DNA from: JACDAE01 sp963744875
GTDB taxonomy: Bacteria > Chloroflexota > Ktedonobacteria > Ktedonobacterales > Ktedonobacteraceae
DNA: 64,000 nt
Assembly: GCA_963744875.1 (NCBI GenBank)
Contig: CAVUVQ010000034.1
Location: 62,001-126,000 of the forward strand
Direction of reading: 5' to 3'
Positions 1-7,942 of this stretch are shown piece after piece. Made by a program: the position numbers and the translations under genes. A model generated the notes under the pieces. The model had not been told where the DNA came from. It did not search any database and saw only the letters and a list, made by a program, of their open reading frames with translations. Every line of letters begins with the position of its first letter. Position 1 is the first letter of the stretch.

Positions 1-187
1 TATTTGAATTCTCTTGTAACCAGGAAACAACGTCAATTTCATCAGGCAGTTGTAAGATCTCTTCAAGGAGTTGTCGATCTTCTCCGATGACGATCTGAGG
101 GAGAGATGTGCCAGGTGGAAGATGACGGAGAGTATGTAATCTTGCTTGCAAAAATCTGTGTTGACCAGATGCTTCCGGTTGTACCAT
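1..187 (-). CDS. Hypothetical protein, N-terminal part
   Basis: The gene runs off the left edge; 62 residues from the start are visible (MVQPEASGQHRFLQARLHTL...). The ATG (187-185) follows an AAGGAGAG ribosome binding site, which fixes the start. The visible part is soluble and Leu/Gln/Glu-rich, with no membrane segment or motif I recognise. It lies downstream of two small genes on the same strand, but a hairpin in the gap suggests separate transcription. Function unknown. Confidence 0.6.
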   Translation of the reverse strand, partial: MVQPEASGQHRFLQARLHTLRHLPPGTSLPQIVIGEDRQLLEEILQLPDEIDVVSWLQENSN

Positions 188-324
188 TATTTCTCTCCTT
201 TAATGTGTAAAAACAAGATATATATTCGAGATCTTAAGAAAGAAGAGGGTATTCACAAACTTCTTTTCCTCTATGATACGTTTGGAAAGCCACGTGAGTT
301 AGGAATGCATGAAGCGGAATACTC

Positions 325-360
325 TGTTGTTCCTCCGTTTAAAGACGAGGAGGAACAACA
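325..360. terminator. Perfect 12-bp hairpin
   Basis: TGTTGTTCCTCC (325-336) pairs perfectly with GGAGGAACAACA (349-360) across a 12-base loop. It lies just past the stop of the 37-residue gene at 378 on the minus strand and before the next minus-strand gene. There is no clear T-run on either side, so termination is inferred from shape and position. Confidence 0.5.
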
Positions 361-377
361 CATTTTCGATTTGTATT

Positions 378-491
378 CTATTTGTGATGGAGGAAGAAAC
401 GATAGAGAACATAAGCTATGGCGCTTGCACCTGCACTAAGAAGGAGTGAAGCTCCCGCGATAATTATTGAAGAATGGTTCACAATCTGCAT
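378..491 (-). CDS. Small single-pass membrane peptide, 37 aa
   Basis: A 37-codon gene starting MQIVNHSSIIIAGASLLL and ending YRFFLHHK. Residues 8-29 form one hydrophobic Ala/Ile/Leu-rich segment followed by a short basic tail, so a one-span membrane peptide is expected. AAAGGAG lies just upstream of the ATG, and the start is only 12 bases past the stop of the secreted protein at 504, so the two are probably co-transcribed. Homology could not be assessed; the strong RBS and tight spacing are the reasons for the call. Confidence 0.5.
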   Translation of the reverse strand: MQIVNHSSIIIAGASLLLSAGASAIAYVLYRFFLHHK

Positions 492-503
492 ACTAGTTCT
501 CCT

Positions 504-1010
504 TTAGTTAATCCAATCACCATCACTTTGGGTTCCACTGCATGACCAGCCCTGAGATGTAAAATCACTGGCTTGTATGCTTGCGGTTACGTATCCAGAA
601 TTTGTGTGAACTTTGTCGTCCCATAACCAGGGATTTGTTGGGAAGACAAATGGTCTACCAAGGCTACCATTACCACCGGACCAGTTTGTCCAGGAGACCG
701 AATAACTTAAAGTTATGATAGACCCTCTCGTTGAGCTTACCTTTTCCCAGAATAATGCATTGCCATTACCGAGATCATTCACATAAAAAGCAATAGTGCC
801 ACAGTCAAGAGTTGTTTCACCGAAAGGTATAACACTCTGCTTTTTACCTGTATATATACCTTTCATTTGAACTGTGGCAATAAGATGTGGTGATGACTGA
901 GCATATGCATGTGCTATTCCTGTATTGAGAGTTAAGAAAGCGCTTATTCCAAAGAGTACAAAGAATACTGAAAGCATCAAGGGGAAAGTACGCATGTTTT
1001 TCTTTTCCAC
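504..1010 (-). CDS. Secreted hypothetical protein, 168 aa
   Basis: Residues 1-36 look like a Sec signal peptide: basic start (MEKKNMR), hydrophobic core, then AHAYA as a likely cleavage site. The mature part is about 130 residues, rich in Ser, Thr, Gly and Trp, with two Cys, resembling a small exported beta-rich protein. The start is a GTG at 1010 preceded by GGAG at about 7 bases; the ATG five codons later has no comparable RBS. It probably forms an operon with the 37-residue membrane peptide at 378. No family recognised. Confidence 0.65.
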   Translation of the reverse strand: MEKKNMRTFPLMLSVFFVLFGISAFLTLNTGIAHAYAQSSPHLIATVQMKGIYTGKKQSVIPFGETTLDCGTIAFYVNDLGNGNALFWEKVSSTRGSIITLSYSVSWTNWSGGNGSLGRPFVFPTNPWLWDDKVHTNSGYVTASIQASDFTSQGWSCSGTQSDGDWIN

Positions 1011-1460
1011 CGAAATCTCCTTTTTTTAAGAACATCTCTATCTTTAAGAAACATACACATTTTTGTATGTTCTACCTCAGCAAAATATAACATCATTTTG
1101 AATAATTTTCAATGTTATGACCACTTAATTATATATTAAGCATAATTCATCTGATTATAAGATAATATAACTATTTTAAATAGTATACAAGTGTTTTAAA
1201 TGCATATATTTGCTGTGAATATTTTAAATCTTCATTTTATAATGCTTGTTACAAAAAATGAAAAATTTATAAAAAGTAATTTTGAAATATCTGTTAAAGC
1301 AACAAAACACTGCATCAATAAGTTATATTGTATTTGCGACTGATTTCCCGCCAAAAACAAAAAAAGACTTCCTCTTCTCCTGAACTGATCTGTCTGTAAT
1401 CTCTTCCCTTCTTCATTGGCGTGCCCAGTCCATGTACTAGACTGAGCACCCTTCTACGTT
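1011..1460. other. AT-rich intergenic region with one hairpin
   Basis: This gap is much more AT-rich than the rest of the window, mainly at 1075-1340, and should hold the promoter of the secreted-protein gene. I see no open frame. Near its right end, 1421-1430 pairs with 1440-1449 (10 bp, one mismatch), just past the stop of the minus-strand gene at 1461. This could be that gene's terminator, though no T-run follows. Confidence 0.5.
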
Positions 1461-2630
1461 TTAGCGCTGCTTTTCATCTCCCATATATCTTTGCACGACG
1501 AACTCTTTTACCAACATCAAAATAGCCTCAACAAGCTGCTCAACATCAGGAGACAAACGAAATTGACCACGACTCCACGAGCGTTGCAGTGCCCATGCCA
1601 GACACGCTTGCCGCGTCGCATCCCATGACTCCCTTTTCGAGGCACCAACTCCTATTGCTTGCTCATAGGTTGTTTGTGCCAGGGCCTCAACTTCCCAAAG
1701 CGTCTGCTGATCAATCCCATCGGGAAGTGATGGATACTGCTTCATGATCGCCATATGGATCGGTAACACTCGTATCAGCGCCAGCAATTCTTGCGCCACC
1801 TGCTGAACGCGAACACATTGATTTTCCAGTTCGGCACAATCGTGATCAAACGATGCAGTCATCAGCAGATTGGGATCGGTCAGTGAGGGCATTTGCGTGG
1901 TCATCGTCGAAACAGCTTGCTGAAAGCAGCTCCAGAGCAAAGATAATTCACGGAGAGAGTCAGGAATCACTTCACACTCCCCATCCTCGGGAGATGCTGC
2001 CTGGTTGGATGAGATTATCAATGACCCATCTGTTTCCATAGACAGAAAGGGAGCCGCCCGCTTCCTCAAAACATCCGTTACGCGCTGAAACCATCCCCAC
2101 GGGACGATTGCCATCACCGATATTCCTTGCCTGGTGATTGTAATGGGGCGAAAGATGCCGTGCTGCTCTTCATCAGCGAACTGATCAGCGAGTTGTAACA
2201 GACGATTACGCGCGGCAACAATCGTCAGGCTCGCATCGTTGCGTGCTGGCGTATCACTCTTTTCTTCTGGCTGTTCGGCAAGGGAGCGCCAGTCATCCCA
2301 GGCAAGGATCGCACCGATCAAATTCTTGCGCCGCATCACCTCGATAACATTGACGCTGCCATCATTCCTTTGCAAATGCGGTGCAAGGCGATTGCGATAG
2401 GAATGAAAGAGGTGTTGCGTCTCGGTGAGCGACATTCTGGTTATCTCAAATGTGACAGGCGCGTTCTCCTGCTGAGTGGCAATATCGTCACAAAACGCCT
2501 GATACTGCCCCTGAGGAAGAACGGCGATCACCGCTGTTCCCTGGTACGTGACCTGGATGATCTCATTGGGAGATCGAGAGAGTAACTCGGACAAACGTGT
2601 CTGCATTTCAACAACGGGTACGATTTTCAT
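1461..2630 (-). CDS. Protein with three Phd/YefM antitoxin-like modules and a helical C-terminus
   Basis: 389 aa. Residues 1-47 (MKIVPVVEMQTRLSELLSRS... TYQGTAVIAVLPQGQY) have the layout of Phd/YefM antitoxin N-terminal domains: helix, then strand-turn-strand, then a V-L-P-x-x-x-Y end. Two diverged copies seem to follow: about 60-115 (ITRMSLTETQHLF... IGAILAWDDWRSL) and about 135-195 (LTIVAARNRLLQL... ITRQGISVMAIVPWGWF). Residues 220-389 look helical with no recognised domain. No toxin gene is adjacent. The start is fixed by AAGGAGG before the ATG, and a hairpin lies just upstream of that RBS. The Phd assignment rests on motif layout read by eye; role unknown, possibly a DNA-binding regulator. 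Confidence 0.6.
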   Translation of the reverse strand: MKIVPVVEMQTRLSELLSRSPNEIIQVTYQGTAVIAVLPQGQYQAFCDDIATQQENAPVTFEITRMSLTETQHLFHSYRNRLAPHLQRNDGSVNVIEVMRRKNLIGAILAWDDWRSLAEQPEEKSDTPARNDASLTIVAARNRLLQLADQFADEEQHGIFRPITITRQGISVMAIVPWGWFQRVTDVLRKRAAPFLSMETDGSLIISSNQAASPEDGECEVIPDSLRELSLLWSCFQQAVSTMTTQMPSLTDPNLLMTASFDHDCAELENQCVRVQQVAQELLALIRVLPIHMAIMKQYPSLPDGIDQQTLWEVEALAQTTYEQAIGVGASKRESWDATRQACLAWALQRSWSRGQFRLSPDVEQLVEAILMLVKEFVVQRYMGDEKQR

Positions 2631-2654
2631 GAATCTATCCTCCTTAAAGAAAAT

Positions 2655-2685
2655 GCCTGCTCAGGATGTCTTTTTCCGAGCAGGC
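2655..2685 (-). promoter_or_regulatory. Hairpin in the 5' leader of the Phd-repeat gene
   Basis: GCCTGCTC (2655-2662) pairs perfectly with GAGCAGGC (2678-2685) across a 15-base loop, about 15 bases upstream of the RBS of the gene starting at 2630. The position suits an operator or a leader hairpin. Autoregulation would fit the antitoxin-like domains but is inference. Confidence 0.4.
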
Positions 2686-2846
2686 AGCATGTGTTTGCAC
2701 AAACCTCTTCCTCATTTTGAAAAAGGATAAAATTGTGCACATCAAACAGAAAAAGAGAAATCAATTGGTGAAGGGAAAATGCATGGTGAAGCCTCTTGGG
2801 ATGAAGCTCTTCTGCACCGCAAAATGAAAGAGCAAGATCGAAGAAG

Positions 2847-2966
2847 TTGTGTTCGTCCTCTCTCTGGTATACTGTCCTTGTTGATGAACATCGGCCCCTG
2901 GTCTTGCTTGTTGATCAGGATGGCAATGCATTTCGTCTCATTGAAAAAGAAGAGAGAAGCCTATGA
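2847..2966 (+). CDS. Possible small ORF overlapping the hydrolase start
   Basis: A 39-codon frame from a TTG at 2847 ends in a TGA overlapping the hydrolase ATG (CTATGA), an arrangement typical of translational coupling. Its C-terminal half (LVDQDGNAFRLIEKEE) reads like a real beta-hairpin protein. No clear RBS and only a TTG start argue against it. It may be the remnant of a longer gene. Confidence 0.25.
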   Translation: MCSSSLWYTVLVDEHRPLVLLVDQDGNAFRLIEKEERSL

Positions 2967-3760
2967 ATACGGTGCGTTCAAAAGACGGAACGACGATTGC
3001 ATACGATCGGTTGGGCCAGGGACCCACGTTGATTCTGGTGTCTGGAGCTATGGCGACGCGAGCGGATGCAGCAGCAACGGCGGAAAGCCTTGGGCGGCAC
3101 TTTACCATTTTTGCCTATGACCGACGTGGCCGCGGCAAGAGCGGAGATACAGCACCCTATGCCATCCAGCGCGAGATCGAGGACCTTGATGCTCTGATCA
3201 CTGAGGCTGATGGATCTGCCTTTGTCTTTGGTCATTCCTCTGGTGCGATCCTGGCACTAGATGCTGTACGTCTGCTTGCAAACACGAGGCTCACGAAGTT
3301 GGCACTTTACGAGCCACCTTTGATGACCGATACGAGTCATCCTCGATTACCAGGAGATTTCGTAACCCATCTCAACGAACTGATCGCAACTGGTCAGCGT
3401 GGGGAAACGGTTGCCTACTTTATGACCGTGGCAATCGGTATGCCTGCCGAAGTGGTTGCTCAAATGCGCACTTCGCCGATGTGGCCGAATTTGGAAGCGG
3501 TGGCTCCTACTCTTGCGTATGATGGCGCAATCACCATGGATACGGCAATTGGGAGTCCGTTGCCGCTCAAGAAGTGGGCCTCGATCCAGATCCCGACGTT
3601 GGTAATGAGCGGAGGCAAGAGCTTTCCATTTATGTCCCAAGCAGCACGAACACTGACGGGGATCCTCCCCAACGCACAGTACCGCCATTTTCCCGATCAA
3701 GATCATGGCATTCAACGTGAGGTTCTCGTGCCCGCTCTGGTCGAGTTTTTTCTCGGTTAG
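2963..3760 (+). CDS. Alpha/beta-fold hydrolase
   Basis: 265 aa, a usual length for single-domain alpha/beta hydrolases. Visible hallmarks are an oxyanion-side VSGAM (26-30), YDRRGRGKSG (52-61), the nucleophile elbow GHSSG (90-94, Ser92) and a C-terminal catalytic His in DQDHG (His248). The usual acid-bearing turn reads VMSGGKSFPF, without the common Asp; related hydrolases can use such a GGKS turn, so the acid may lie elsewhere. No signal peptide, so cytoplasmic. An AGAGAG sequence precedes the ATG. Substrate cannot be inferred. A hairpin at 3854 follows. Confidence 0.85.
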   Translation: MNTVRSKDGTTIAYDRLGQGPTLILVSGAMATRADAAATAESLGRHFTIFAYDRRGRGKSGDTAPYAIQREIEDLDALITEADGSAFVFGHSSGAILALDAVRLLANTRLTKLALYEPPLMTDTSHPRLPGDFVTHLNELIATGQRGETVAYFMTVAIGMPAEVVAQMRTSPMWPNLEAVAPTLAYDGAITMDTAIGSPLPLKKWASIQIPTLVMSGGKSFPFMSQAARTLTGILPNAQYRHFPDQDHGIQREVLVPALVEFFLG

Positions 3761-3853
3761 GATGATATCATCCCCAGCCAGATCGATGCATCGCTGCAAG
3801 GTGTCGTGAACGCTTGTCTCTGGTGTCATCACGAAAGATATTCGTGCGTTCAA

Positions 3854-3880
3854 GGGTCTCCTGGTCATCCTCGGAGACCC
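3854..3880. terminator. Hairpin between hydrolase and radC fragment
   Basis: GGGTCTCC (3854-3861) pairs perfectly with GGAGACCC (3873-3880), 11-base loop. A T5 run follows on the plus strand about 10 bases later. It lies between convergent genes and could serve either. Confidence 0.5.
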
Positions 3881-3893
3881 AACAGCAGCATTT

Positions 3894-4037
3894 TTACCAG
3901 TGCATACGCTCCTTCAAGCTCACATAGCGGGGATTTCCAATGATCAGGTGATCGAGCACCTCGATATCAAGCACCTGCCCGGCATTGACCAGTTGCTTCG
4001 TGACTTCAAGATCTTCTGGCGAAGGGGTCGCATCCCC
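3894..4037 (-). pseudogene. radC 3' fragment
   Basis: The frame encodes the last 47 residues of a RadC protein (JAB/MPN domain C-terminus: GDATPSPEDLEVTKQLV ... NPRYVSLKERMHW) and stops normally. It matches the end of the radC at 50 kb at about 38 of 47 positions, so it is a diverged paralogue rather than a recent copy. The rest of the gene is missing: homology ends near 4037, just outside the ISL3-type element. The truncation therefore predates or accompanied the rearrangement joining it to the sigma-factor remnant. Confidence 0.8.
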
Positions 4038-4058
4038 TATTAAAGCCGGTAGTATACT

Positions 4059-5822
4059 ATGGCTCTTCCAACTTTTTGGTGAAGCCAACGTAATATTCTC
4101 AGGAGCCTCCTCAAAAATCTGTTCTAAATCACCAAGAAAGCGTTTCTCAAGAAAATTTATGCCTGCCTCACCATCACTTTGTTTCCTTTACCTGATGGCC
4201 TCGAGATCACATCTGTGAGCGACACCTCGGAGGAAGTGCTGGTGCGCGTGACATCGTACCGCCAGACCTCCTGTTGTCCACTGTGCTCGATACCTTCAAC
4301 TGCCATCCACAGTTACTACCGCCGACACCCTTGGACTTGCCCTGTGTGGGTCGTCCCATTCGGCTGCTGCTGACGGTGAAGAAGTTTTTCTGCCGCGAGC
4401 CCTCGTGCAATCGCAAAATCTTTACCGAAAGGCTTCCCGAGCTGATCGAAGTCTCGTCTCGCCTCACCAAACGGCTGCGCGGCGCGGTCCAAGAGATCGG
4501 GTTTGCCACCTGTGGCAAAGGGGCGAGCGGTTATCTGCCAAACTCGGCATCAAGATTTCCGATGTGACCCTGCTCTGGTCCTTGTATCTGCTTCCTCTTC
4601 CTCCCATGGGCAAGGTCGAGGTCCTTGGCATTGATGATTGGAGTTATCGGCGTGGGAAACGCTATGGGAGCATCCTCGTGGATCTGCAAACCCACAAGAT
4701 CATCGATCTGTTACCCGAAAGAACCGTCGAATCGGTGATTGCCTGGCTGGAGGCTCACCCGGAAGTGGGGATCGTGAGCGGGATCGAGGGGGTGTCTATG
4801 TCGATGGAGTCACGCAAGGAGCGCCTCTGGCGACCCAGGTGTGTGACCGCTGGCACCTGTTGAAAAACCTGGGAGAGGCGGTCGAAGCCTTTCTCATCCG
4901 GGCTCACATTCGTCTTCCTGAAACCGCCGTTCAAGAGCCAACGCAGGAGCGTCCTTTCACGACGTACTCGGCCACTCCGGCACAACAAGGCAAAACCCAG
5001 GCTCGACTCTTACGCAAGTGGAAGCTGTATCAGCGGATTCACGAGTTGCATGCAGGTGGGATGAGCCTGCGCAAGATTGGCGAAGAACTGGGCGTGGCTC
5101 GCGGTACCGTGCGCAAGTACTTCCGACAACCGCCTGAACCCCCTCTGCCGACACCACGGCCCTTGCGGGCAAGTAAGCTGGATCCCTATGAGGATTACAT
5201 TCTCACCCGTTTGGCCAAGGGTGCCGCAATGCTGCTCAGATCCATCGTGAAATCACAGCGATGGGCTTTTCAGGAGGCAATACCAATGTGAAAGCCTACG
5301 TCGCTCATCTGCGCACATCCACGGCCGATGGGGCCACTCCGGATCAAGCGAACTGAGCGGGCACAGGCCATTTCTCCACGTTCCTTACGCTGGCTGCTCA
5401 CGCGTGAGCGCAAGGATCTCGACCAGGAAGAACAAGCTCAACTCGATCAACTCTTGAAGGCTTCGCCAGAGGTGCAGAGTCATTCATACGCTCCTGCAGC
5501 GCTTTCTCTCGATGGTGCGCGAGCGCAAACCCAGCAATTACGTCCCTGGATGGAGGAAGCAAACAAGAGCGGTATTGCCGAACTCAAGAGTTTTGTCGCT
5601 GGGGTTGAGCGGGATTATGATGCGGTGAAAGAGGCGTTGCGTCTGCCATGGAGCCAGGGGGTCACCGAGGGCAAAGTCAACAAACTAAAAACCATCAAAC
5701 GGCAGATGTATGGCAGAGCGGGCTTTCCTCTCCTGCGGCAACGGCTCTTACACGATGCCTGATCTTCGCCTCGCAAGCTGTCAATGAATTTTCCGCTGCT
5801 TCACCAAAAAGTTGGAAGAGCC
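4059..5822 (+). mobile_element. ISL3-family insertion sequence (degenerate)
   Basis: Perfect 25-bp terminal inverted repeats lie at 4061-4085 (starting GGCTCTTCCAACTTTTTGG) and 5798-5822. Starts of the type GGCTCTT are usual for ISL3 elements. The 8-base AGTATACT stands at 4051-4058 and 5823-5830 as the target duplication, with two extra bases (AT) inside the left copy. Outside it, AGCCGGT and ACCGGCT show that the empty target was a perfect 22-bp palindrome. The body carries a transposase broken by frameshifts, so the copy is probably not autonomous. Confidence 0.85.
4179..5762 (+). pseudogene. ISL3-type transposase, frameshifted
   Basis: Pieces in different frames add up to one ISL3 transposase. 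An N-terminal zinc-binding part (CCPLC near 4270, then FFCREPSCNRKIFTERLPEL) is followed by a DDE catalytic region: VLGIDDWSYRRGKRYGS with the first Asp (about 4630), CDRWHLLKN with the second (about 4842) and VTEGKVNKLKTIKRQMYGRA with the Glu (about 5662). An HTH insert (GMSLRKIGEELGVARGTVRK) lies near 5060-5120. The frame changes near 4330, 4520, 4780 and 5220-5330. The catalytic residues persist, suggesting fairly recent inactivation. Confidence 0.85.
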
Positions 5823-5830
5823 AGTATACT

Positions 5831-6489
5831 ACCGGCTCTAATACTAACAGATCGGCCCAACTTTGATCCTCATTTGGTGAAACATCAAGGGAGAATGGCC
5901 ACTCTGCTGCATGTTGTAATTCCAGCACTTGCTCATTGGAAAGGCCCAATGCCTGGCTCATCTCCTCATTTGATGGCTCATGTCCCTGCGTTTGCAAGAA
6001 CCGTCCGTGCAGGCGATGCATTTTCACAATCTGCTCTCCCGTTCTGATAGGGAGGGTGATAAGACGAGCCTTCGCCAGCACGGCCCGATGAATGGATTGG
6101 CGAATTCAATAGGTCGCATAGGTGCTGAAATGAATGCCGAGGTCAGGATCAAACTTCGTGGCGGCATGCATCAAGCCAAGATTGCCCTCCTGGATACGAT
6201 CCAACAGCGGGATCTCAGGGCCATTGTAGTGCATCGCAATACTGACAACCAGGCGAAGATTGGCCTCAACGAAGCGTTGGTATGCCTCTGGATCGCCAGA
6301 TCTCATGCGTCGTGCCAGTGCTTGCTCCTGCTCGATAGTCAACAATGGGTGCAGTCCGACCTCATCAAGATATTGCTTGAGGGCATTAACATTTGTCGAG
6401 GTTGGCTCTTGGTGTACGGCTTCCTCCAGAACGTTTTTTTGCCGTGATGGTATACGAGTCTTCGATGATTTTTTGGTCGGTTTGTTCAT
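5831..6489 (-). pseudogene. Sigma-70 family factor, truncated and with an internal stop
   Basis: Starts at 6489 with AAAGGAG upstream. The protein has a region 1.2-like start (LKQYLDEVGLHPLLTIEQE), region 2 (RFVEANLRLVVSIAMHY, LLDRIQEGNLGLMHAATKFD, STYAT) and the start of region 3 (EPSNEEMSQALGLSNEQVLEL). In region 2.4 the usual Trp of STYATxWIRQ is a TGA at 6106-6108; the frame is otherwise open on both sides. At 5831 coding runs into the IS and region 4 is missing. Even without the IS the frame would end within four codons, so it was already truncated. Not functional as a normal sigma factor. Confidence 0.85.
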
Positions 6490-7380
6490 AGGGATATTTC
6501 TCCTTTGTGAGACAAGAAAAGGCCACGCCTGACGGATCCAGGAACTGCAATTGTGCAGAGCCTGGGCAGGGTGGCCGTGACGAAAAGAAAAAGAGCGTGA
6601 AAAGGATGATATCTCTCAATCAGCAAGCGACTGGCAATGCGAGAAGGCAGAGCAAGTGTGTTGAAGGGGAGATGATATCACGCTCAGGGAAGAGTATCAT
6701 GATTGGCTGAGAGCGGTTTTGTGGGCATAGGAATACATAGGTGGTTTGACGATGACGCTCTCATTCTCTTTTTGCAGGAGCGATGCTCAACAGCCCGGAT
6801 GAGAAACCCGTAGTCGTGAGGCTGACCAGCCCGTCCGTGACTGGAGCGGTGCTCAACAGCAGGGGGACGATGCCTTTTGTGTACGATGAAGGTATAGCAT
6901 GGAGGGGTTCTGGCGTGCAAGTGGGAAGTGGTGAGAGGAAGATACGATTGTGGGTATGAATAGGGGATAAAGTCAGACTAAAATCGTGCGTGAGGAGTGC
7001 GCTGAGGCCAATTTGAGAGTGAGGGGGGTGATGAGAAAATCGCATCGTTTTTGGGATTTGAGTTTTGCCTGTTTTTACCGTCTTATAGTATAATGTTAGC
7101 TAGCAGAGTGTCATAAGATGTAAAAATAATAGAGGATAGTAAATGATCATTGGGAAGCTACCTCAATAGTGCAAATACTTAAATGGCTAATTGGAAGAAT
7201 CTCAAAAACCTTGGTTTTCTGACTCACTCCAAATGACTATTACATCTTCTCAAAATGCCTGAGTGTCTGGATGATCATCGACTTCACAGATACGCGTGAA
7301 AAAGCTTAAAGAGTCACATTCCCCTAAATCGAGCCTTTCCTTGTTGTGAAGAGGCAAGGAAAAGCTCACTCACCATTCAG
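6490..7380. other. Gene-free stretch
   Basis: No convincing coding region on either strand; open frames here are short, lack RBS and have odd composition. Two near-identical 17-base direct repeats (GAGCGATGCTCAACAGC near 6778, GAGCGGTGCTCAACAGC near 6843) and a promoter-like sequence at 7065-7094 are visible. The stretch is probably the remains of degraded genes next to the broken sigma factor. Confidence 0.5.
7065..7094 (+). promoter_or_regulatory. Sigma-70-type promoter, orphan
   Basis: TTGCCT (7065-7070), an 18-base spacer and a perfect TATAAT (7089-7094). No plus-strand gene follows within 600 bases; only an eight-codon frame with a GAGG upstream lies nearby. It may be a relict promoter or drive a small RNA. 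Confidence 0.45.
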
Positions 7381-7433
7381 GTCAAACAGGCTCCTGATGC
7401 TGGTGTCCTGCATTTATGTATATTTCGGGTAAT

Positions 7434-7942
7434 TCAGCTATAACAGCAGGTGTGGGATGACCAGAGAGCCTTCCCGCTAGCAGTCCCGGTCGCCAGATTG
7501 CCGTCTTTTTGCAGGGCCAGAGTCGCGGCACCTTTCCCATTGGTGCGAGATGACCATCTAGGAACAGTACTACCATTGGAATTGATGTGATACACGACAA
7601 GATTGCCATCCTGCTCAAAATCAACATATGCAGGTGTATCAAGCAAGCCACCACTCGTATTCGATGCCCATTTCGCTTGCCCGCCAATGTAGAGCACGAA
7701 GTTGCCATCAATTTGATAGATCAATTTGAGTGATGTACCCTGCACGTGTGGTTTGTTACGTACTCCTCTGAGACCCAACTAGTTCCACGAGACATATTCA
7801 GGTTGGAGCAACTCGCGGTGCTGCTCGTGGCGGCACGGGCGCTCATGGTTGGAGCAATGGCGGTTACGAGGATAACCATCAGACAGGCACACAGTGCCAG
7901 GGGAAGCATGCTCCTCAAAAAGGAATGTTTCATGTGTTCCAT
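7434..7942 (-). pseudogene. Secreted B-lectin (mannose-binding-type) protein, frameshifted
   Basis: The first frame, from ATG 7942 (AAAGGAG upstream), gives a signal peptide (hydrophobic 8-30, then SARAA) and the start of the mature protein (CSNLNMSRGTSWVSEEY). Near 7745 coding moves to another frame that continues as a bulb-type lectin domain: LIYQIDGNFVLYIGGQAKWA, then DFEQDGNLVVYHINSN, then LALQKDGNLATGTASGKALW. These are the three QxDGN repeats of the family, the first reading QIDGN. One frameshift separates signal peptide from lectin, so it is decayed or carries a sequence error. Confidence 0.75.

Noticed and set aside
146..439. 97-codon plus-strand frame
   Set aside because: It overlaps the minus-strand gene ending at the left edge and the 37-residue gene, has no RBS and contains the 325-360 hairpin; the minus-strand genes have proper RBS.
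2779..3120. 113-codon frame upstream of and overlapping the hydrolase
   Set aside because: No RBS, overlaps the hydrolase by 150 bases in another frame and has the composition of a shadow; only the short 2847 frame is kept, at low confidence.
6386..6710. Overlapping short frames on both strands
   Set aside because: No RBS, antisense to or downstream of the sigma-factor remnant, unconvincing protein composition.
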